From assembly GCA_017405875.1 (NCBI GenBank), contig JAFQZM010000040.1, positions 1-64,000 on the forward strand: DNA of 64,000 nucleotides, given 5' to 3'. The translations under genes were made by a program, and so were the position numbers. How positions within the stretch are numbered: the stretch's first letter is position 1; each line of letters begins with the position of its first letter. Positions 8,338 through 17,173 of the stretch are shown piece by piece. This stretch comes from a bacterium (lineage in GTDB: Bacteria; UBP6; UBA1177). Under the pieces are notes generated by a model. It was not told the DNA's origin. It saw only the letters and a list, made by a program, of their open reading frames with translations, and did no database searches.

Positions 8338-9585
8338 CTATTTTTTTATTGCCGAAATTATTCCGGAAATATCGTCTTTATCGAAAAGAGTCTGTTCTCT
8401 TGTCGCCATATTTTTCATGAGGATTTTGCCGTTTGCGGCTTCGTCTTCACCGATTACGAATACGAATGAAGCGTTCGTTTTTTCAGCTTTCTGGAGAGCT
8501 TTTTTGAGTTTTTTCGGTTTGTAGTCGGCAAGGAATCTGACGTTTTCCTTCGACATTTTTCTGGTGAATTCAACAAGCTGCAGGACTGCTTCGTCGCAGA
8601 GCGCGTATCCTGCCGAAAGAGGCTCTTCCTTGTAAAAATCTTCGGGAATAAGGTCGAAAAGTCTTTCCAGACCCATTGCGAAACCGGTCGCCGGAGTGTC
8701 GTTTCCGCCGATATCGCTGACTAAGTTGTCGTATCTTCCGCCGCCGGCAACTGCATTCTGCGAGCCGCCCGTTTTTGCAACGATTTCGAATGCGGTCTTT
8801 GTGTAGTAGTCAAGCCCGCGGACGATGAAAGGATCGAGAACAAAAGGAACTCCGAAAGCTTTAAGCGCTTTCTGGAGCTCTTCAAAGTGATTTTTGCAGT
8901 CGTCGCAGAGATAATCGGTCATCTTCGGAACGTCGGCGCAGTTTGCCTTCGGGTCGCACGCCTTGCAGTCGAGAAGACGCAGCGGGTTTGCCTCAAGTCT
9001 TGTCCGGCAGTCTTCGCAGAGATTTTCCTTTTTCGCCGAGAAGTATTCGATCAGTTTTTCGCGGTAAGCGGCGCGGCACTTTTTGCAGCCGATAGAATTG
9101 AGGTGGATCTCATAATCAATTCCGAAGTGTTCGAGCACTCTGGACGCGGTGAAAATCATTTCGGCATCCATCTGCGGAGTTTCATCGCCGAAAATTTCTA
9201 CTCCGAACTGGTGAAACTGGCGGAAACGCCCTTTCTGCGGACGTTCGTATCTGAAAAAGGGAGCAATATAGAACGCTTTGAAAGGCGTTGGATAGTTGAT
9301 CCCGATTCCGTGCTCGACGAAAGCCCTGACGACGCTTGCCGTTCCTTCAGGCCTCATTGCGACATGACGGCCTTTCTTGTCGAGAAAATCATACATTTCT
9401 TTTTTGACGACATCGGTCGTTTCTCCGACACCGCGCTTGAAAAGGGCAATTTCTTCCAGAATCGGCGTTCTGAACTCGCCGAAATCAGCCGCAGCCATCA
9501 TCTTTTTTATATCTTCTTCCATCTTTCCCCAGCGGAAAGCCTTTTCGCCGAAGAGGTCGTTCATTCCTTTGATTGCTGAAATCAT
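8338..9585 (-). CDS. hisS: histidyl-tRNA synthetase
   Basis: Charges tRNA-His with histidine in the cytosol. The 415-residue product has the class II motifs: MRPEGTASVVRA, the motif 2 loop FRYERPQKGRFRQFHQ, the HisRS-specific RGLDYYTKTAFE and AGGGRYDNL, and motif 3 near GFAMGLERLF. The insertion domain carries Cys pairs (CKKC, CEDC, CKAC, CDDC) that suggest zinc binding. The start at 9585 (MISAIKGMNDLFGE) is chosen because GGAGAA precedes it and the family begins here; an in-frame ATG at 9630 lacks a ribosome site. A C-terminal anticodon-binding domain is present (VRFLADYKPKKLKKA). Confidence 0.96.
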   Translation of the reverse strand: MISAIKGMNDLFGEKAFRWGKMEEDIKKMMAAADFGEFRTPILEEIALFKRGVGETTDVVKKEMYDFLDKKGRHVAMRPEGTASVVRAFVEHGIGINYPTPFKAFYIAPFFRYERPQKGRFRQFHQFGVEIFGDETPQMDAEMIFTASRVLEHFGIDYEIHLNSIGCKKCRAAYREKLIEYFSAKKENLCEDCRTRLEANPLRLLDCKACDPKANCADVPKMTDYLCDDCKNHFEELQKALKAFGVPFVLDPFIVRGLDYYTKTAFEIVAKTGGSQNAVAGGGRYDNLVSDIGGNDTPATGFAMGLERLFDLIPEDFYKEEPLSAGYALCDEAVLQLVEFTRKMSKENVRFLADYKPKKLKKALQKAEKTNASFVFVIGEDEAANGKILMKNMATREQTLFDKDDISGIISAIKK

Positions 9586-9618
9586 TGTGTTTCTCCAATT
9601 AAACAACAAAAACGGGCG

Positions 9619-9646
9619 ATGGTAGCACAAAAACTTAAATTTTCAA
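9619..9646 (-). promoter_or_regulatory. hisS promoter
   Basis: Minus strand: TTGAAA (9641-9646), 16 bp, TACCAT (9619-9624), followed by CGCCCGTTTTT. It lies 33 bp before the chosen hisS start, which also supports that start over the upstream one at 9630. Confidence 0.55.
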
Positions 9647-9650
9647 TCTT

Positions 9651-9680
9651 AAGGTTTAAGGTCTAAGGACTCTAAACCTT
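9651..9680. repeat. inverted repeat after the second nucleotidase gene
   Basis: AAGGTTTA (9651-9658) and TAAACCTT (9673-9680) form a perfect 8-bp stem around a 14-base loop that contains a partial repeat (AAGGTCTAAGGACT). It overlaps the stop codon of the nucleotidase gene on the minus strand and lies before the hisS promoter. It may act as a weak terminator, but no T-run follows. Confidence 0.4.
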
Positions 9681-11097
9681 ACTCTTTAACAAGATTTTCG
9701 CAGGCTCCTTCCAGGTCCAGCCCTTTTTTGGATGATTCGATGAGATAGTTTTCAAGCGGAGTCCGCCAGCTTACGCTTGTCGTTTTTCCCTGTGAATTTG
9801 TGAATCTGTAGCCGTCGCCGCCCTGATAAACAAAATCGGTCGTGATGATTTTATAAGTTTTCGACTTGTCGATTTCTTCGTTTCCGATAAACCATTTTTC
9901 ATCTTTTTTTGTTGCGCCGCAGTAGGCGTTTCCCGATTTTTCAATATCGTAAATCAGGTCTTCTCCCTGAACTGTGGCCTTGACTATGAAGTTGTCGAAA
10001 GGGAATACTGAAAGGATGTCGCTTTTTTTGATCTCTCCCGCTTTTATCGAATCCCTGAAACCTCCGGGGTTGCTGAATGCGGCGTCGTATTCCGGAAAAG
10101 CTCTGAGCATCGAGCAGGCGAAAAGTTTCTGCAAAGCGGGCGTGTCAAGCGGTTTGGTAGCGGAAATGAGTGATTGCCCCGTATTTTTTTCAAGCTGTGA
10201 GAGATATTTGTCGATTGTTTTCTTGACTTCCTGCGAGCCGGCTGATGTCAGCGAGATTTCTTTTTTCAAAGGAACGATTTCGGCATCCTTAACTTTTGAA
10301 ATTTTTCCCTTTTTTTCGATTATAACTTTCGCATAACTCGGGAGATATCCTGCATTCTGGATAAAAAGTACGCCGTTTTCCTCGGAAAGCGCCTCTTTGT
10401 GGTCGTGAGCCGTGAAGACTACCAAAGGTTTTTTCGCAAGCTCTGGAACCCATGTTTTCGCTTCGTTGTGCGATTCGTGAGCCACTATGATATTGAGATC
10501 GGTGTTTTCTTTTAAAATAGCGCGCAGAACGGTGCTTTTGGGTTTTGCGATCATAGATTCGACGAAAGGTTTTGACATGCTTATCCGTTTTACGTCTTCT
10601 GTTATTGCCGAAACAAAAAGGATTTCCTCGTTTCCGGCGTAAATAACTGCACTCGGCTCAAAGAGGTTTTTCATGTCCTTCGATACGACATTTGAGCAGA
10701 TGTACTGCATGTTTGCCGTTTTTGCGTTGTTTTTGAGTTCACGCTCTCCGAAATCGAATTCGTGGTTTCCGAGTGCCGAGACTCTGTAGCCTAAAAGTCC
10801 CATGACTTCAGCCATCGAAGCCCCTTTGAAAAAGGTCGAAACGGCGGTTCCCGTGTAGTTGTCACCGCCGGAAAGCTTGACGACCGCGCAGTTTCTGCAG
10901 TTTTTCTCCTCTTCCTCCCACATTTCGTAAAGTGCGACACCTTTGTACCAGCCGTCGTTTTCGTAGATGTGGCCGTGTTCGTCGTTCGTGTAGAGAAGAA
11001 GGATCGTCGAAGTTTCTTCTTCCTGAAAGAATCCTTCGATCTGCGCGCAGCCTGCAAAAACGATAATCAGAAATAAAAACCAGTATTTTTTAACCAT
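9679..11097 (-). CDS. second 5'-nucleotidase-family lipoprotein
   Basis: A 472-residue metallophosphoesterase anchored by lipidation (signal ending VFAGC, Cys17). Motifs run in the standard order without the insertion seen in its 2089-4416 relative: YTNDEHGH, SGGDNYTGTA, SALGNHEFDFG, IVAHESHNE and VFTAHDHKE. The C-terminal domain shows SNPGGFRDSI, ILSVFPFDNFIVKA and VYQGGDGYRF. The start at 11097 is chosen because GAGGAGT lies upstream; a frame extension to 11121 would put that site inside the gene. It stands alone, between hisS downstream and the divergent array upstream. The substrate (nucleotide, nucleotide sugar or other phosphate ester) cannot be told from sequence. Confidence 0.9.
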   Translation of the reverse strand: MVKKYWFLFLIIVFAGCAQIEGFFQEEETSTILLLYTNDEHGHIYENDGWYKGVALYEMWEEEEKNCRNCAVVKLSGGDNYTGTAVSTFFKGASMAEVMGLLGYRVSALGNHEFDFGERELKNNAKTANMQYICSNVVSKDMKNLFEPSAVIYAGNEEILFVSAITEDVKRISMSKPFVESMIAKPKSTVLRAILKENTDLNIIVAHESHNEAKTWVPELAKKPLVVFTAHDHKEALSEENGVLFIQNAGYLPSYAKVIIEKKGKISKVKDAEIVPLKKEISLTSAGSQEVKKTIDKYLSQLEKNTGQSLISATKPLDTPALQKLFACSMLRAFPEYDAAFSNPGGFRDSIKAGEIKKSDILSVFPFDNFIVKATVQGEDLIYDIEKSGNAYCGATKKDEKWFIGNEEIDKSKTYKIITTDFVYQGGDGYRFTNSQGKTTSVSWRTPLENYLIESSKKGLDLEGACENLVKE

Positions 11098-11166
11098 CGG
11101 AAACTCCTCATGAAAACTCAAAACGGAAGATCATACCCGAAATCCTGAATATGTAAAATCGCCGAC

Positions 11167-11194
11167 TTGAATTTTCATGCGGTTCGTGTATAAA
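11167..11194 (+). promoter_or_regulatory. promoter of the tandem outer-membrane gene array
   Basis: TTGAAT (11167-11172), 16 bp, TATAAA (11189-11194), about 48 bp ahead of the first array gene. It is the only promoter-like sequence I could see ahead of the array. The following genes are too tightly packed to hold obvious promoters between them. Confidence 0.5.
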
Positions 11195-11241
11195 AACTAT
11201 GCCGTTGAGATTGTTGGATAAAGAGAAGTTCGGAGGTTTTC

Positions 11242-11898
11242 ATGAAAAAAATCATATTGTTTTTTGTGATGTTTTTATTTTTAGGAATTCTCTCCGCGCA
11301 GGAAGCTCAGAACGAACCGGCTCCCAGTCAGAGCGATATCATCGTCATGCATGAAACGACCCTGGACGGCGGCGAAGCTGCTCCGGAAGAGGCTGAGGCA
11401 AATCAGGAAAGTGAAGCGCAGAACGCTCCTAAGAAAGAGGAAAAACCCGATAAATTCTTTTTTCTTCCCACTATCGGCGCGGGAAGCGGTTACGGAGTAT
11501 TCAACGTCAATGCCGGTTTTTGGATGAATTTGCTGGTCAACCGCACGAAAAGCGGAAACAACACTTATCTGGGTATTAAGACCCATGTCGGATATACGCC
11601 GCTGGATCTTGGCTATAATTTAATAATGTTTCCCATCGAACTCAATGCTCTTATCGATTTCAAAGTCGAAAACGAAGTTCTTGCTTACCTCGGCTGGTGG
11701 TTTTCTGCCGGAATCGGCTTGAGCTGGGAGCTGGAACGCTACTATTACGATGAAGACGAGAATGAATTTTTTAAAAATATGGCGTGGGGAACAGGTTTGA
11801 GTCTCCTTTTTAAAAACAGAGTCACGTTTATTGCCGGAATAAACGGAAATCCGCGCAGATATTTTGATGTAAATTTTGCTGTCGGATACAGATTCTAA
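11242..11898 (+). CDS. array copy 1, outer-membrane beta-barrel-type protein
   Basis: 218 residues; first gene behind the array promoter, with CGGAGG upstream of the ATG. The signal peptide is MKKIILFFVMFLFLGILSA, cleaved before Gln. An acidic linker rich in Glu and Ala runs to about residue 68; its stretch NQESEAQNAPKKEE is almost the same as one in copy 3, also at DNA level. The barrel domain opens with KFFFLPTIGAGSG, includes NTYLGIKTHVGY and AWGTGLSLLFKNRV, and closes FAVGYRF. No catalytic motif is present. An outer-membrane location is inferred from the architecture. Confidence 0.9.
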   Translation: MKKIILFFVMFLFLGILSAQEAQNEPAPSQSDIIVMHETTLDGGEAAPEEAEANQESEAQNAPKKEEKPDKFFFLPTIGAGSGYGVFNVNAGFWMNLLVNRTKSGNNTYLGIKTHVGYTPLDLGYNLIMFPIELNALIDFKVENEVLAYLGWWFSAGIGLSWELERYYYDEDENEFFKNMAWGTGLSLLFKNRVTFIAGINGNPRRYFDVNFAVGYRF

Positions 11899-11916
11899 GG
11901 ATTTAAGGAGGCTTTC

Positions 11917-12477
11917 GTGAAAAAATATATGTTGTTTTTTGCAGTTCTTCTGCTTTCCGGCATTCTGGTCGCGGAGGAAGCCCTGTCAGAAAATTCAAAA
12001 GACGAGTTCTCCGCTTATTACGACAGGTTTTTCGTGCAGCCGACCGCCGGAATCGGAATAATTTACTTCGATATCGACATAAATGTGGCGCTAGATGTGC
12101 TTGTCAAGCGTTTTGACAGCGGTCACGGCATTTATGTCGGGGCTGAAGGCGGTTTCAGATATATGCCGGACCTCGATTACGGAGCATACGATGTAGAGCC
12201 TGTAACGGAATTCCCTGTCATGGGAAACATTGTTTTCGATTTTAAAACGAAAAACGGACTTCCGGAATATGCATCGCTCTGGCTTGCGTTCGGATACAGC
12301 CGGATGCTGATCGTTCCTGATCCTGCGGAAAGCGGGGAAAAAAGCTGGCGCAACAGTATGTCGTGGGGAATCGGAACGGCTTTGACATTTAAAAACAGAC
12401 TTGTTCTTAAAATGGGTGTAAACGGTATCAGTGTTATCGTTCCGACGCTGACTGTCGCCATTGGTTACCGTTTTTAA
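11917..12477 (+). CDS. array copy 2, outer-membrane beta-barrel-type protein (GTG start)
   Basis: 186 residues, the shortest intact copy. It begins with GTG at 11917 after a strong AAGGAGG; no ATG fits. The signal peptide ends ILVA before Glu-Glu. The linker is only about 20 residues, so the barrel segment (FFVQPTAGIGIIYF) starts close to the cleavage site. Family marks are GIYVGAEGGFRY, NIVFDFKTKN, SLWLAFGYS, SWGIGTALTFKN and the ending VAIGYRF. It shows that the long acidic linker is dispensable in the family. Confidence 0.88.
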   Translation: MKKYMLFFAVLLLSGILVAEEALSENSKDEFSAYYDRFFVQPTAGIGIIYFDIDINVALDVLVKRFDSGHGIYVGAEGGFRYMPDLDYGAYDVEPVTEFPVMGNIVFDFKTKNGLPEYASLWLAFGYSRMLIVPDPAESGEKSWRNSMSWGIGTALTFKNRLVLKMGVNGISVIVPTLTVAIGYRF

Positions 12478-12488
12478 GGGAGGTTGAT

Positions 12489-13328
12489 ATGAAAAAATTA
12501 TTTTTGTTTTTTGTGATTTTTATGCTGTCCGGCGTTATTTCGGCGCAGGAAGCTCAGAACGAACCTGCTGCTGAAGAGAGTGAACCGGCAGCTGCGGCAG
12601 AAGAGGCCAGAGAAGAGGGCGAAGCTGCTCCGGCAGGGGCAGAAGCTGCTGAAAATCAGGAAAGTGAAGCGCAGAACACTCTTAAGGAAGAGGAAAAAAC
12701 GCCCGAAACAGCGGAAAAACCTGCTGAACCCGAGCCGAAAGAGACAAAAAAAGAAACTCCTGCTCCTGCGGAAACGGCGAAGGAAGAACCAGCTCAGCCT
12801 GAAGCAGCGCCGCAACCGGCATCCGAACCTGTCATTAAAGAGGAAAAACCTTCGAAAATGTTCTACAATCCTTCTGCCGGTCTCGGAATAGGCGCTTCAA
12901 TATTCAGCTTCAGAATCAACAACGATTTCGATTTTCTTCTGAAGCACACTGATGGCGGCACCGATGTCTACCTCGGGCTTGAAATCGACTTCAGATACAG
13001 CCCTTATATCGACGATCATTCCATTTACGAGATTCCTATCCAGCTGAATTTCCTTTTCGATTTTCCGCTGAGCAACAAGAATGTCAAACGCCTTTCACTG
13101 TGGTTCTCGGGCGGTATCGATCTCGCTATAGGTTATCTTTCCTACTATGATTACGATGACGACTATGATGATGACGGCAAAGACCGCGACTCGCGATTCA
13201 AGCTTATGGCGGCATGGGGCATGGGGGTGAGTATGCTCTTTCATAACGATGTCACTTTGAAACTCGGTTTCGACAGTTTCTACGGCAAATATCCCGACCT
13301 GGTCTGTGTGGCAGGTTACAGGTTCTAA
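12489..13328 (+). CDS. array copy 3, outer-membrane beta-barrel-type protein with longest linker
   Basis: 279 residues, the longest copy, with GGGAGG before the ATG. After the signal peptide (ending GVISA, then QEAQNEPA as in copy 1) comes about 105 residues almost wholly of Ala, Glu, Pro and Lys, resembling the extended periplasmic spacers of TonB-like proteins. The barrel domain opens FYNPSAGLGIGA and contains DVYLGLEIDFRY, a very acidic loop (YYDYDDDYDDD) likely to be extracellular, MAAWGMGVSMLFHN and the ending VAGYRF. The alternation of codons for Glu, Ala and Pro makes the linker DNA repetitive and prone to length change. Confidence 0.9.
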   Translation: MKKLFLFFVIFMLSGVISAQEAQNEPAAEESEPAAAAEEAREEGEAAPAGAEAAENQESEAQNTLKEEEKTPETAEKPAEPEPKETKKETPAPAETAKEEPAQPEAAPQPASEPVIKEEKPSKMFYNPSAGLGIGASIFSFRINNDFDFLLKHTDGGTDVYLGLEIDFRYSPYIDDHSIYEIPIQLNFLFDFPLSNKNVKRLSLWFSGGIDLAIGYLSYYDYDDDYDDDGKDRDSRFKLMAAWGMGVSMLFHNDVTLKLGFDSFYGKYPDLVCVAGYRF

Positions 13329-13337
13329 AGGATCTTT

Positions 13338-13991
13338 ATGAAAAAACCGCTTCTCTTTTTTACACTCTTTTTCTTTTTCGTTTTTTTGAGTGCGGAAGAA
13401 GTGCAAGTCGGCGAATACGAAATAGAAGATGTCACGGTCACGCTGTTTGAAGAGAGAGAAGCGGTGCCTGAACCTGAAAAAGTTTCCGAAGAGGAGCGGG
13501 AAGTTGAAGCTAAAGAAGAGCCGGAATGGTTCTATGTCCAGCCCGCTTTGGGAATTGAAACGGGCAGAGTGTTTTTTGCGACAGTCATAAATCTGGATAT
13601 AGATTTTCTTGTCGGCCGGACGAAAAGGAAGAACAACATATATCTCGGTTTTGATTTGGGAATGACAACTACTCCGATTGATCATTTCTACGCCGTTCCG
13701 ATTCAGGCGAACATCAGTTTTGATTTCAAACAGAAAGATCCGAACCTGAATTTTGTGAGCCTCTGGATGTCGCTCGGAATCAATTTAAATTTCTGGTCAT
13801 ACAGAGAACATTCAGGCTGGATGGGGGTTTCGACCGCATGGAGAACCGGTCTCGACATTGTTTTTGTGAAGGATGTCGTGATAAGAGTCGGTCTTGACAA
13901 ATCTCCGTGGGCTCTGCTGGACAAATACAATAGCGGTAATGTCCGCGGATTGTATCTGAGTTTTATGGTTGCTGTGGGTTATAGGTTTTAG
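13338..13991 (+). CDS. array copy 4, outer-membrane beta-barrel-type protein
   Basis: 217 residues; AAAGGAT precedes the ATG. The leader carries a diverged form of the module shared by many copies: VQVGEYEIEDVTVTLFEE in place of the common VKTGEYDFGDITVTLFEE. The barrel belongs to the subfamily of copies 6 and 19, sharing NLDIDFLV, RKNNIYLG, IQAN, FDFKQKDPNLN, WMSLG and a late phrase RGLYLS before VAVGYRF. With copy 5 it forms a two-gene unit that recurs as copies 6-7 and 19-20. Confidence 0.9.
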   Translation: MKKPLLFFTLFFFFVFLSAEEVQVGEYEIEDVTVTLFEEREAVPEPEKVSEEEREVEAKEEPEWFYVQPALGIETGRVFFATVINLDIDFLVGRTKRKNNIYLGFDLGMTTTPIDHFYAVPIQANISFDFKQKDPNLNFVSLWMSLGINLNFWSYREHSGWMGVSTAWRTGLDIVFVKDVVIRVGLDKSPWALLDKYNSGNVRGLYLSFMVAVGYRF

Positions 13992-14000
13992 GGGAGTGTT

Positions 14001-14591
14001 ATGAAAAAAATCGTGATATTTTTGATAATGTTCCTCTTTTCTTTTGTCGTGACGGCGCAGACTGCGGAAAATGAGACTGCAACCGGCTTAAGCAGCGGTT
14101 CATCCGCATCGGAAGGCGGTGTCTCTGAAGCTGAAGAGGCTCCTTCAAAGTTTTATGTCCAGCCCGCTTTGGGAGTAGGAACAGGGATGTCCATTTTCCG
14201 GACCAATGCGGCTCTGGATATAGATTTTCTCCTGAAACAGTCGAAGAACGCCCGCGGTTACATGGGGTTTGATATTGATTTAAGATACATGACTATAGTC
14301 TGGGACGGCGATGTCGAACTCGCTTTGCAGCTGAATGCCGTCATCGATGTCAACGTGACCGATCCCCGCATGAAATCGGTTAGTTTCTGGGGCTCTGCGG
14401 GACTTCTCCTCTATTTTGATAAAGATGACGATGATTATAAAAGCTGGGGCGGTTATTCTTTGGTTCTGCGTCCGGCATGGGGATTCGGGACCGATCTTGT
14501 CTTCAGAAACGGAATGATACTTAAAATCGGCATAGACGGATTTCAAGGAAAATATCCCGATCTGACTCTTGCAGTCGGCTACCGTTTTTAG
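14001..14591 (+). CDS. array copy 5, outer-membrane beta-barrel-type protein
   Basis: 196 residues, nine bases after copy 4, with GGGGAG before the ATG. The signal peptide ends VVTA before Gln. The linker is short and Ser/Gly/Glu-rich. The barrel opens KFYVQPALGVGTG and matches copies 7 and 20 (ALDIDFLLK, DLRYMT, ELALQLNAVIDV, LKPAWGFGTDLVF-like, GKYPDLT, AVGYRF). A poly-Asp loop (KDDDDYK) sits at a probable surface turn. It is the second member of the recurring two-gene unit. Confidence 0.9.
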   Translation: MKKIVIFLIMFLFSFVVTAQTAENETATGLSSGSSASEGGVSEAEEAPSKFYVQPALGVGTGMSIFRTNAALDIDFLLKQSKNARGYMGFDIDLRYMTIVWDGDVELALQLNAVIDVNVTDPRMKSVSFWGSAGLLLYFDKDDDDYKSWGGYSLVLRPAWGFGTDLVFRNGMILKIGIDGFQGKYPDLTLAVGYRF

Positions 14592-14600
14592 GGGCTTTTG

Positions 14601-15236
14601 ATGAAGAAACTGCTTCTCTTTCTCACAGTTTTTCTCTTTTTCGGATTTTTGATTGCGGAAGATGTGAAAACGGGCGAATACGATTTCGGCGATATCACGG
14701 TCACGCTGTTTGAAGAAAGGGAACCTGAGCCGGAGCCGGAGAAAGCTGAAGAAGCTGAGCCTGAAACTAAGGAAAAAACTAAGTTCTTCTATGTCCAGCC
14801 GGTTCTCGGTATAGAATTAGGCAATATAGCTTTCGGTACTCTCTTCAATTTGGATATTGATTTTCTCGTTGCTCAAACCAAAAGGAAAAACAATATTTAT
14901 CTTGGTCTGGATTTAGGAATGACAGGAGCCCCTTACTATCGGTTTATTACTGTTCCGCTTCAGGCAAATATCACTTTCGATTTCAAGCAGAAAGATCCGA
15001 ATCTTAATTATGTAAGTTTGTGGATGTCGATTGGAGCGGCCTTCAACTTTTGGGTGTATAGAGATTATTCGGGATGGAAAGGCACTGCTGTTGCATGGAG
15101 AACGGGTTTGAGCATGATTTTTGTCAACGACATGGTGATAAAGATCGGGCTTGACAGACTGCCTGTGGAAAAGGACGTACACAATCTCCGCGGATTGTAT
15201 CTGAGTCTTATAATTGCTTTGGGTTACAGGTTTTAG
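14601..15236 (+). CDS. array copy 6, outer-membrane beta-barrel-type protein
   Basis: 211 residues. The ATG at 14601 is preferred over a TTG one codon earlier because it sits six bases after AGGGG, which overlaps the stop codon of copy 5. The first 39 codons (signal peptide plus EYDFGDITVTLFEE module) differ from those of copy 8 at a single base out of 117. A Glu/Pro linker (EPEPEPEKAEEAEPE) follows. The barrel is of the copy 4/19 subfamily, with KRKNNIYLGLDLGM, FDFKQKDPNLNYVSLWMS and EKDVHNLRGLYLS before ALGYRF. Confidence 0.9.
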   Translation: MKKLLLFLTVFLFFGFLIAEDVKTGEYDFGDITVTLFEEREPEPEPEKAEEAEPETKEKTKFFYVQPVLGIELGNIAFGTLFNLDIDFLVAQTKRKNNIYLGLDLGMTGAPYYRFITVPLQANITFDFKQKDPNLNYVSLWMSIGAAFNFWVYRDYSGWKGTAVAWRTGLSMIFVNDMVIKIGLDRLPVEKDVHNLRGLYLSLIIALGYRF

Positions 15237-15245
15237 AGGGATGTT

Positions 15246-15833
15246 ATGAAAAAAATCGCGATATTTTTGATAATGTTCCTCTTTTTCAGTGTTGTCATGG
15301 CGGAACCTGTGTCGAATGAAGTGAAAACGGCTGAAAGCGGCGGCTCTGAAACTGCGGCAGAAACCGAAGATGCTCCAAAAAAATTTTATATCCAGCCGGC
15401 TTTGGGAGTTGGAACAGGCTTTTCCCTTTTACGTACGACTGCCGCTTTGGATATCGATTTCCTTTTAAAGCGTTTCGACAGCAGCGATATAAATCTCTAT
15501 ACGGGTTTTGATTTTGATTTCAGATATATGACTGTTTTTTGGTGGAACATCATTGAACTGGCTTTGCAGGCAAATGTGGTTGTAGATATAGATTTGAAGA
15601 ATCAGCCGCATTTGAAATCGGTGAGTGTATGGGCTTCGCTCGGACTTCTGCTGCTTTTCGATAAGGATGAGGTCGATGAATATTATTGGAGCGATTATTT
15701 TTTGGTTTTGAAGCCCGCTTGGGGATTCGGAACCGATCTCGTTTTTAAAAACGGGATGGTGTTGAAGCTCGGATTAGACGGATTTCTCGATAAATATCCC
15801 GATCTGACTGTCGCAGTAGGTTACCGTTTTTAG
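15246..15833 (+). CDS. array copy 7, outer-membrane beta-barrel-type protein, near twin of copy 20
   Basis: 195 residues. It differs from copy 20, 8.4 kb away, at about 16 residues (about 92 percent identity), and the differences are spread along the whole length. The signal peptide ends VVMA before Glu. The linker (VKTAESGGSETAAETED) is short. The barrel has FYIQPALGVGTGFSLL, ALDIDFLLKRFDSSD, a Trp-rich turn (FWWNIIELALQAN) and GKYPDLT-like ending (DKYPDLTVAVGYRF). Such high identity between distant copies indicates a recent duplication or gene conversion. Confidence 0.92.
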   Translation: MKKIAIFLIMFLFFSVVMAEPVSNEVKTAESGGSETAAETEDAPKKFYIQPALGVGTGFSLLRTTAALDIDFLLKRFDSSDINLYTGFDFDFRYMTVFWWNIIELALQANVVVDIDLKNQPHLKSVSVWASLGLLLLFDKDEVDEYYWSDYFLVLKPAWGFGTDLVFKNGMVLKLGLDGFLDKYPDLTVAVGYRF

Positions 15834-15842
15834 GTGCTTTTG

Positions 15843-16520
15843 ATGAAGAAACTGCTTCTCTTTCTCACAGTTTTTCTCTTTTTCGGATTTTTGATTGCGG
15901 AAGATGTGAAAACGGGCGAATACGATTTCGGCGATATCACGGTCACACTGTTTGAAGAAGAATCTCCAGAAGCTGAAAAGGCGCGGAAAGAAGCCGAGGA
16001 GAAAGAAAAACCTGTTCTGAACGAAGAAGGGAAAATCTGCTGCTGCAATATTTCTGATGAAAAGGCTTTCGAGCCGAAAAAATTTTATATCCAGCCGGCT
16101 ATCGGATCCGGCACCGGATTGTCTTTTTTCCGCTTTACGGCTGCTCTTGATGCGGATTTTCTTGTGGCACGCAGGGAAAAAATCAATTATTATGTCGGCT
16201 TGGATATTGATGCAAGGTTTTCATATTATATCGGGTCTGACCCTAGAGAAATAGCAGTTCAGGCGAATGTAGTTTTTGATTTCCTGCGGGACGATCCGAA
16301 TCTGAGAAGTGCAAGTCTCTGGATCTCGGCAGGAATAGATCTTATATTTATCAGAGACATGATAGACGGTGATTATGAAGACTATGTTTTCGAATATTCT
16401 CAGGCATGGGGGTTGGGAGTCGATATGGTTTTTAAAAACTATGTCGTTCTTAAACTGGGAATAGACGGTTTGGTAGGAATATGGCCGGATCTGACTATCG
16501 CAGTGGGTTACAGGTTCTGA
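15843..16520 (+). CDS. array copy 8, outer-membrane beta-barrel-type protein with CCC linker
   Basis: 225 residues; ATG at 15843 chosen because the frame extension upstream would use GTG inside the ribosome site (TAGGTG). The leader module is nearly identical to that of copy 6. The linker lacks the EP run and instead carries three adjacent cysteines (GKICCCNISDE), the first of three neighbouring copies with Cys motifs just ahead of the barrel. The barrel (FYIQPAIGSGTGLSFF, AALDADFLVARR) is closest to copy 15 and ends TIAVGYRF. Confidence 0.9.
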   Translation: MKKLLLFLTVFLFFGFLIAEDVKTGEYDFGDITVTLFEEESPEAEKARKEAEEKEKPVLNEEGKICCCNISDEKAFEPKKFYIQPAIGSGTGLSFFRFTAALDADFLVARREKINYYVGLDIDARFSYYIGSDPREIAVQANVVFDFLRDDPNLRSASLWISAGIDLIFIRDMIDGDYEDYVFEYSQAWGLGVDMVFKNYVVLKLGIDGLVGIWPDLTIAVGYRF

Positions 16521-16534
16521 TTATGCGGGGCGTG

Positions 16535-17164
16535 ATGAAAAAAATAATTCTTTTTTTCGCGGTATTTTTTCTTTTTTCGCTACTTGCAGCTGAAGAAATA
16601 TCCGCTGAAAATAAAGAAACTCAGGAATTGTCCGAAAATACGACTACCTGTCCCTGCAACGAATTTAAAAATTATAATAAAACAAAAAAATTCTACTTTG
16701 CACTGGTCCCGACATTTGAACTCCTTTGGACAATTTCAGCCGGAATGGATTTCGATTTACTTCTGAAACATACGGAAAAAGGGCACAATATATACATGGG
16801 ATTGAGTTTTACTCCCGGATATTCATTCTTTCAATACGGTTTTTTTAATGTCTTTGAACTTCCGTTTCAGGTGAACGCGGCTTTTGATTTCAAGCAGAAC
16901 AACTGCGTTGTAGATTATCTTTCTCTGCGGATCTCGGGCGGAATCAATCTGATTTTCGGGCAGCCCGAAACCAGTAATTATAGTGACGATGCAAGACGTT
17001 ACGGCGGGTTGAGCAGAATTGTGCCTGCCGCCGTGATAAATCTTGATCTGATATTCGTCAACAATATGATTTTCCGTGTGGGTTTGGATATGGCAAGTGA
17101 AACATCATCCTTCTATGGGGGCTGGATGCCGTTTCCGATGTTCGGGCTCGGCTACCGTTTTTAG
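16535..17164 (+). CDS. array copy 9, outer-membrane beta-barrel-type protein with CPC linker
   Basis: 209 residues. The ATG at 16535 follows GCGGGG; in-frame starts further up lie inside copy 8 and are rejected. The signal peptide (MKKIILFFAVFFLFSLLAA) is followed by a short linker with TTCPCNEF. The barrel is one of the most diverged (FYFALVPTFELLWTISAG), yet keeps NIYMGLSF, FELPFQVNAAFDFKQN, LSLRISGGINLIF and ends GLGYRF. An extra Cys occurs in the mid-barrel segment (NNCVVDYLS). Confidence 0.88.
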   Translation: MKKIILFFAVFFLFSLLAAEEISAENKETQELSENTTTCPCNEFKNYNKTKKFYFALVPTFELLWTISAGMDFDLLLKHTEKGHNIYMGLSFTPGYSFFQYGFFNVFELPFQVNAAFDFKQNNCVVDYLSLRISGGINLIFGQPETSNYSDDARRYGGLSRIVPAAVINLDLIFVNNMIFRVGLDMASETSSFYGGWMPFPMFGLGYRF

Positions 17165-17173
17165 GTGATTTTT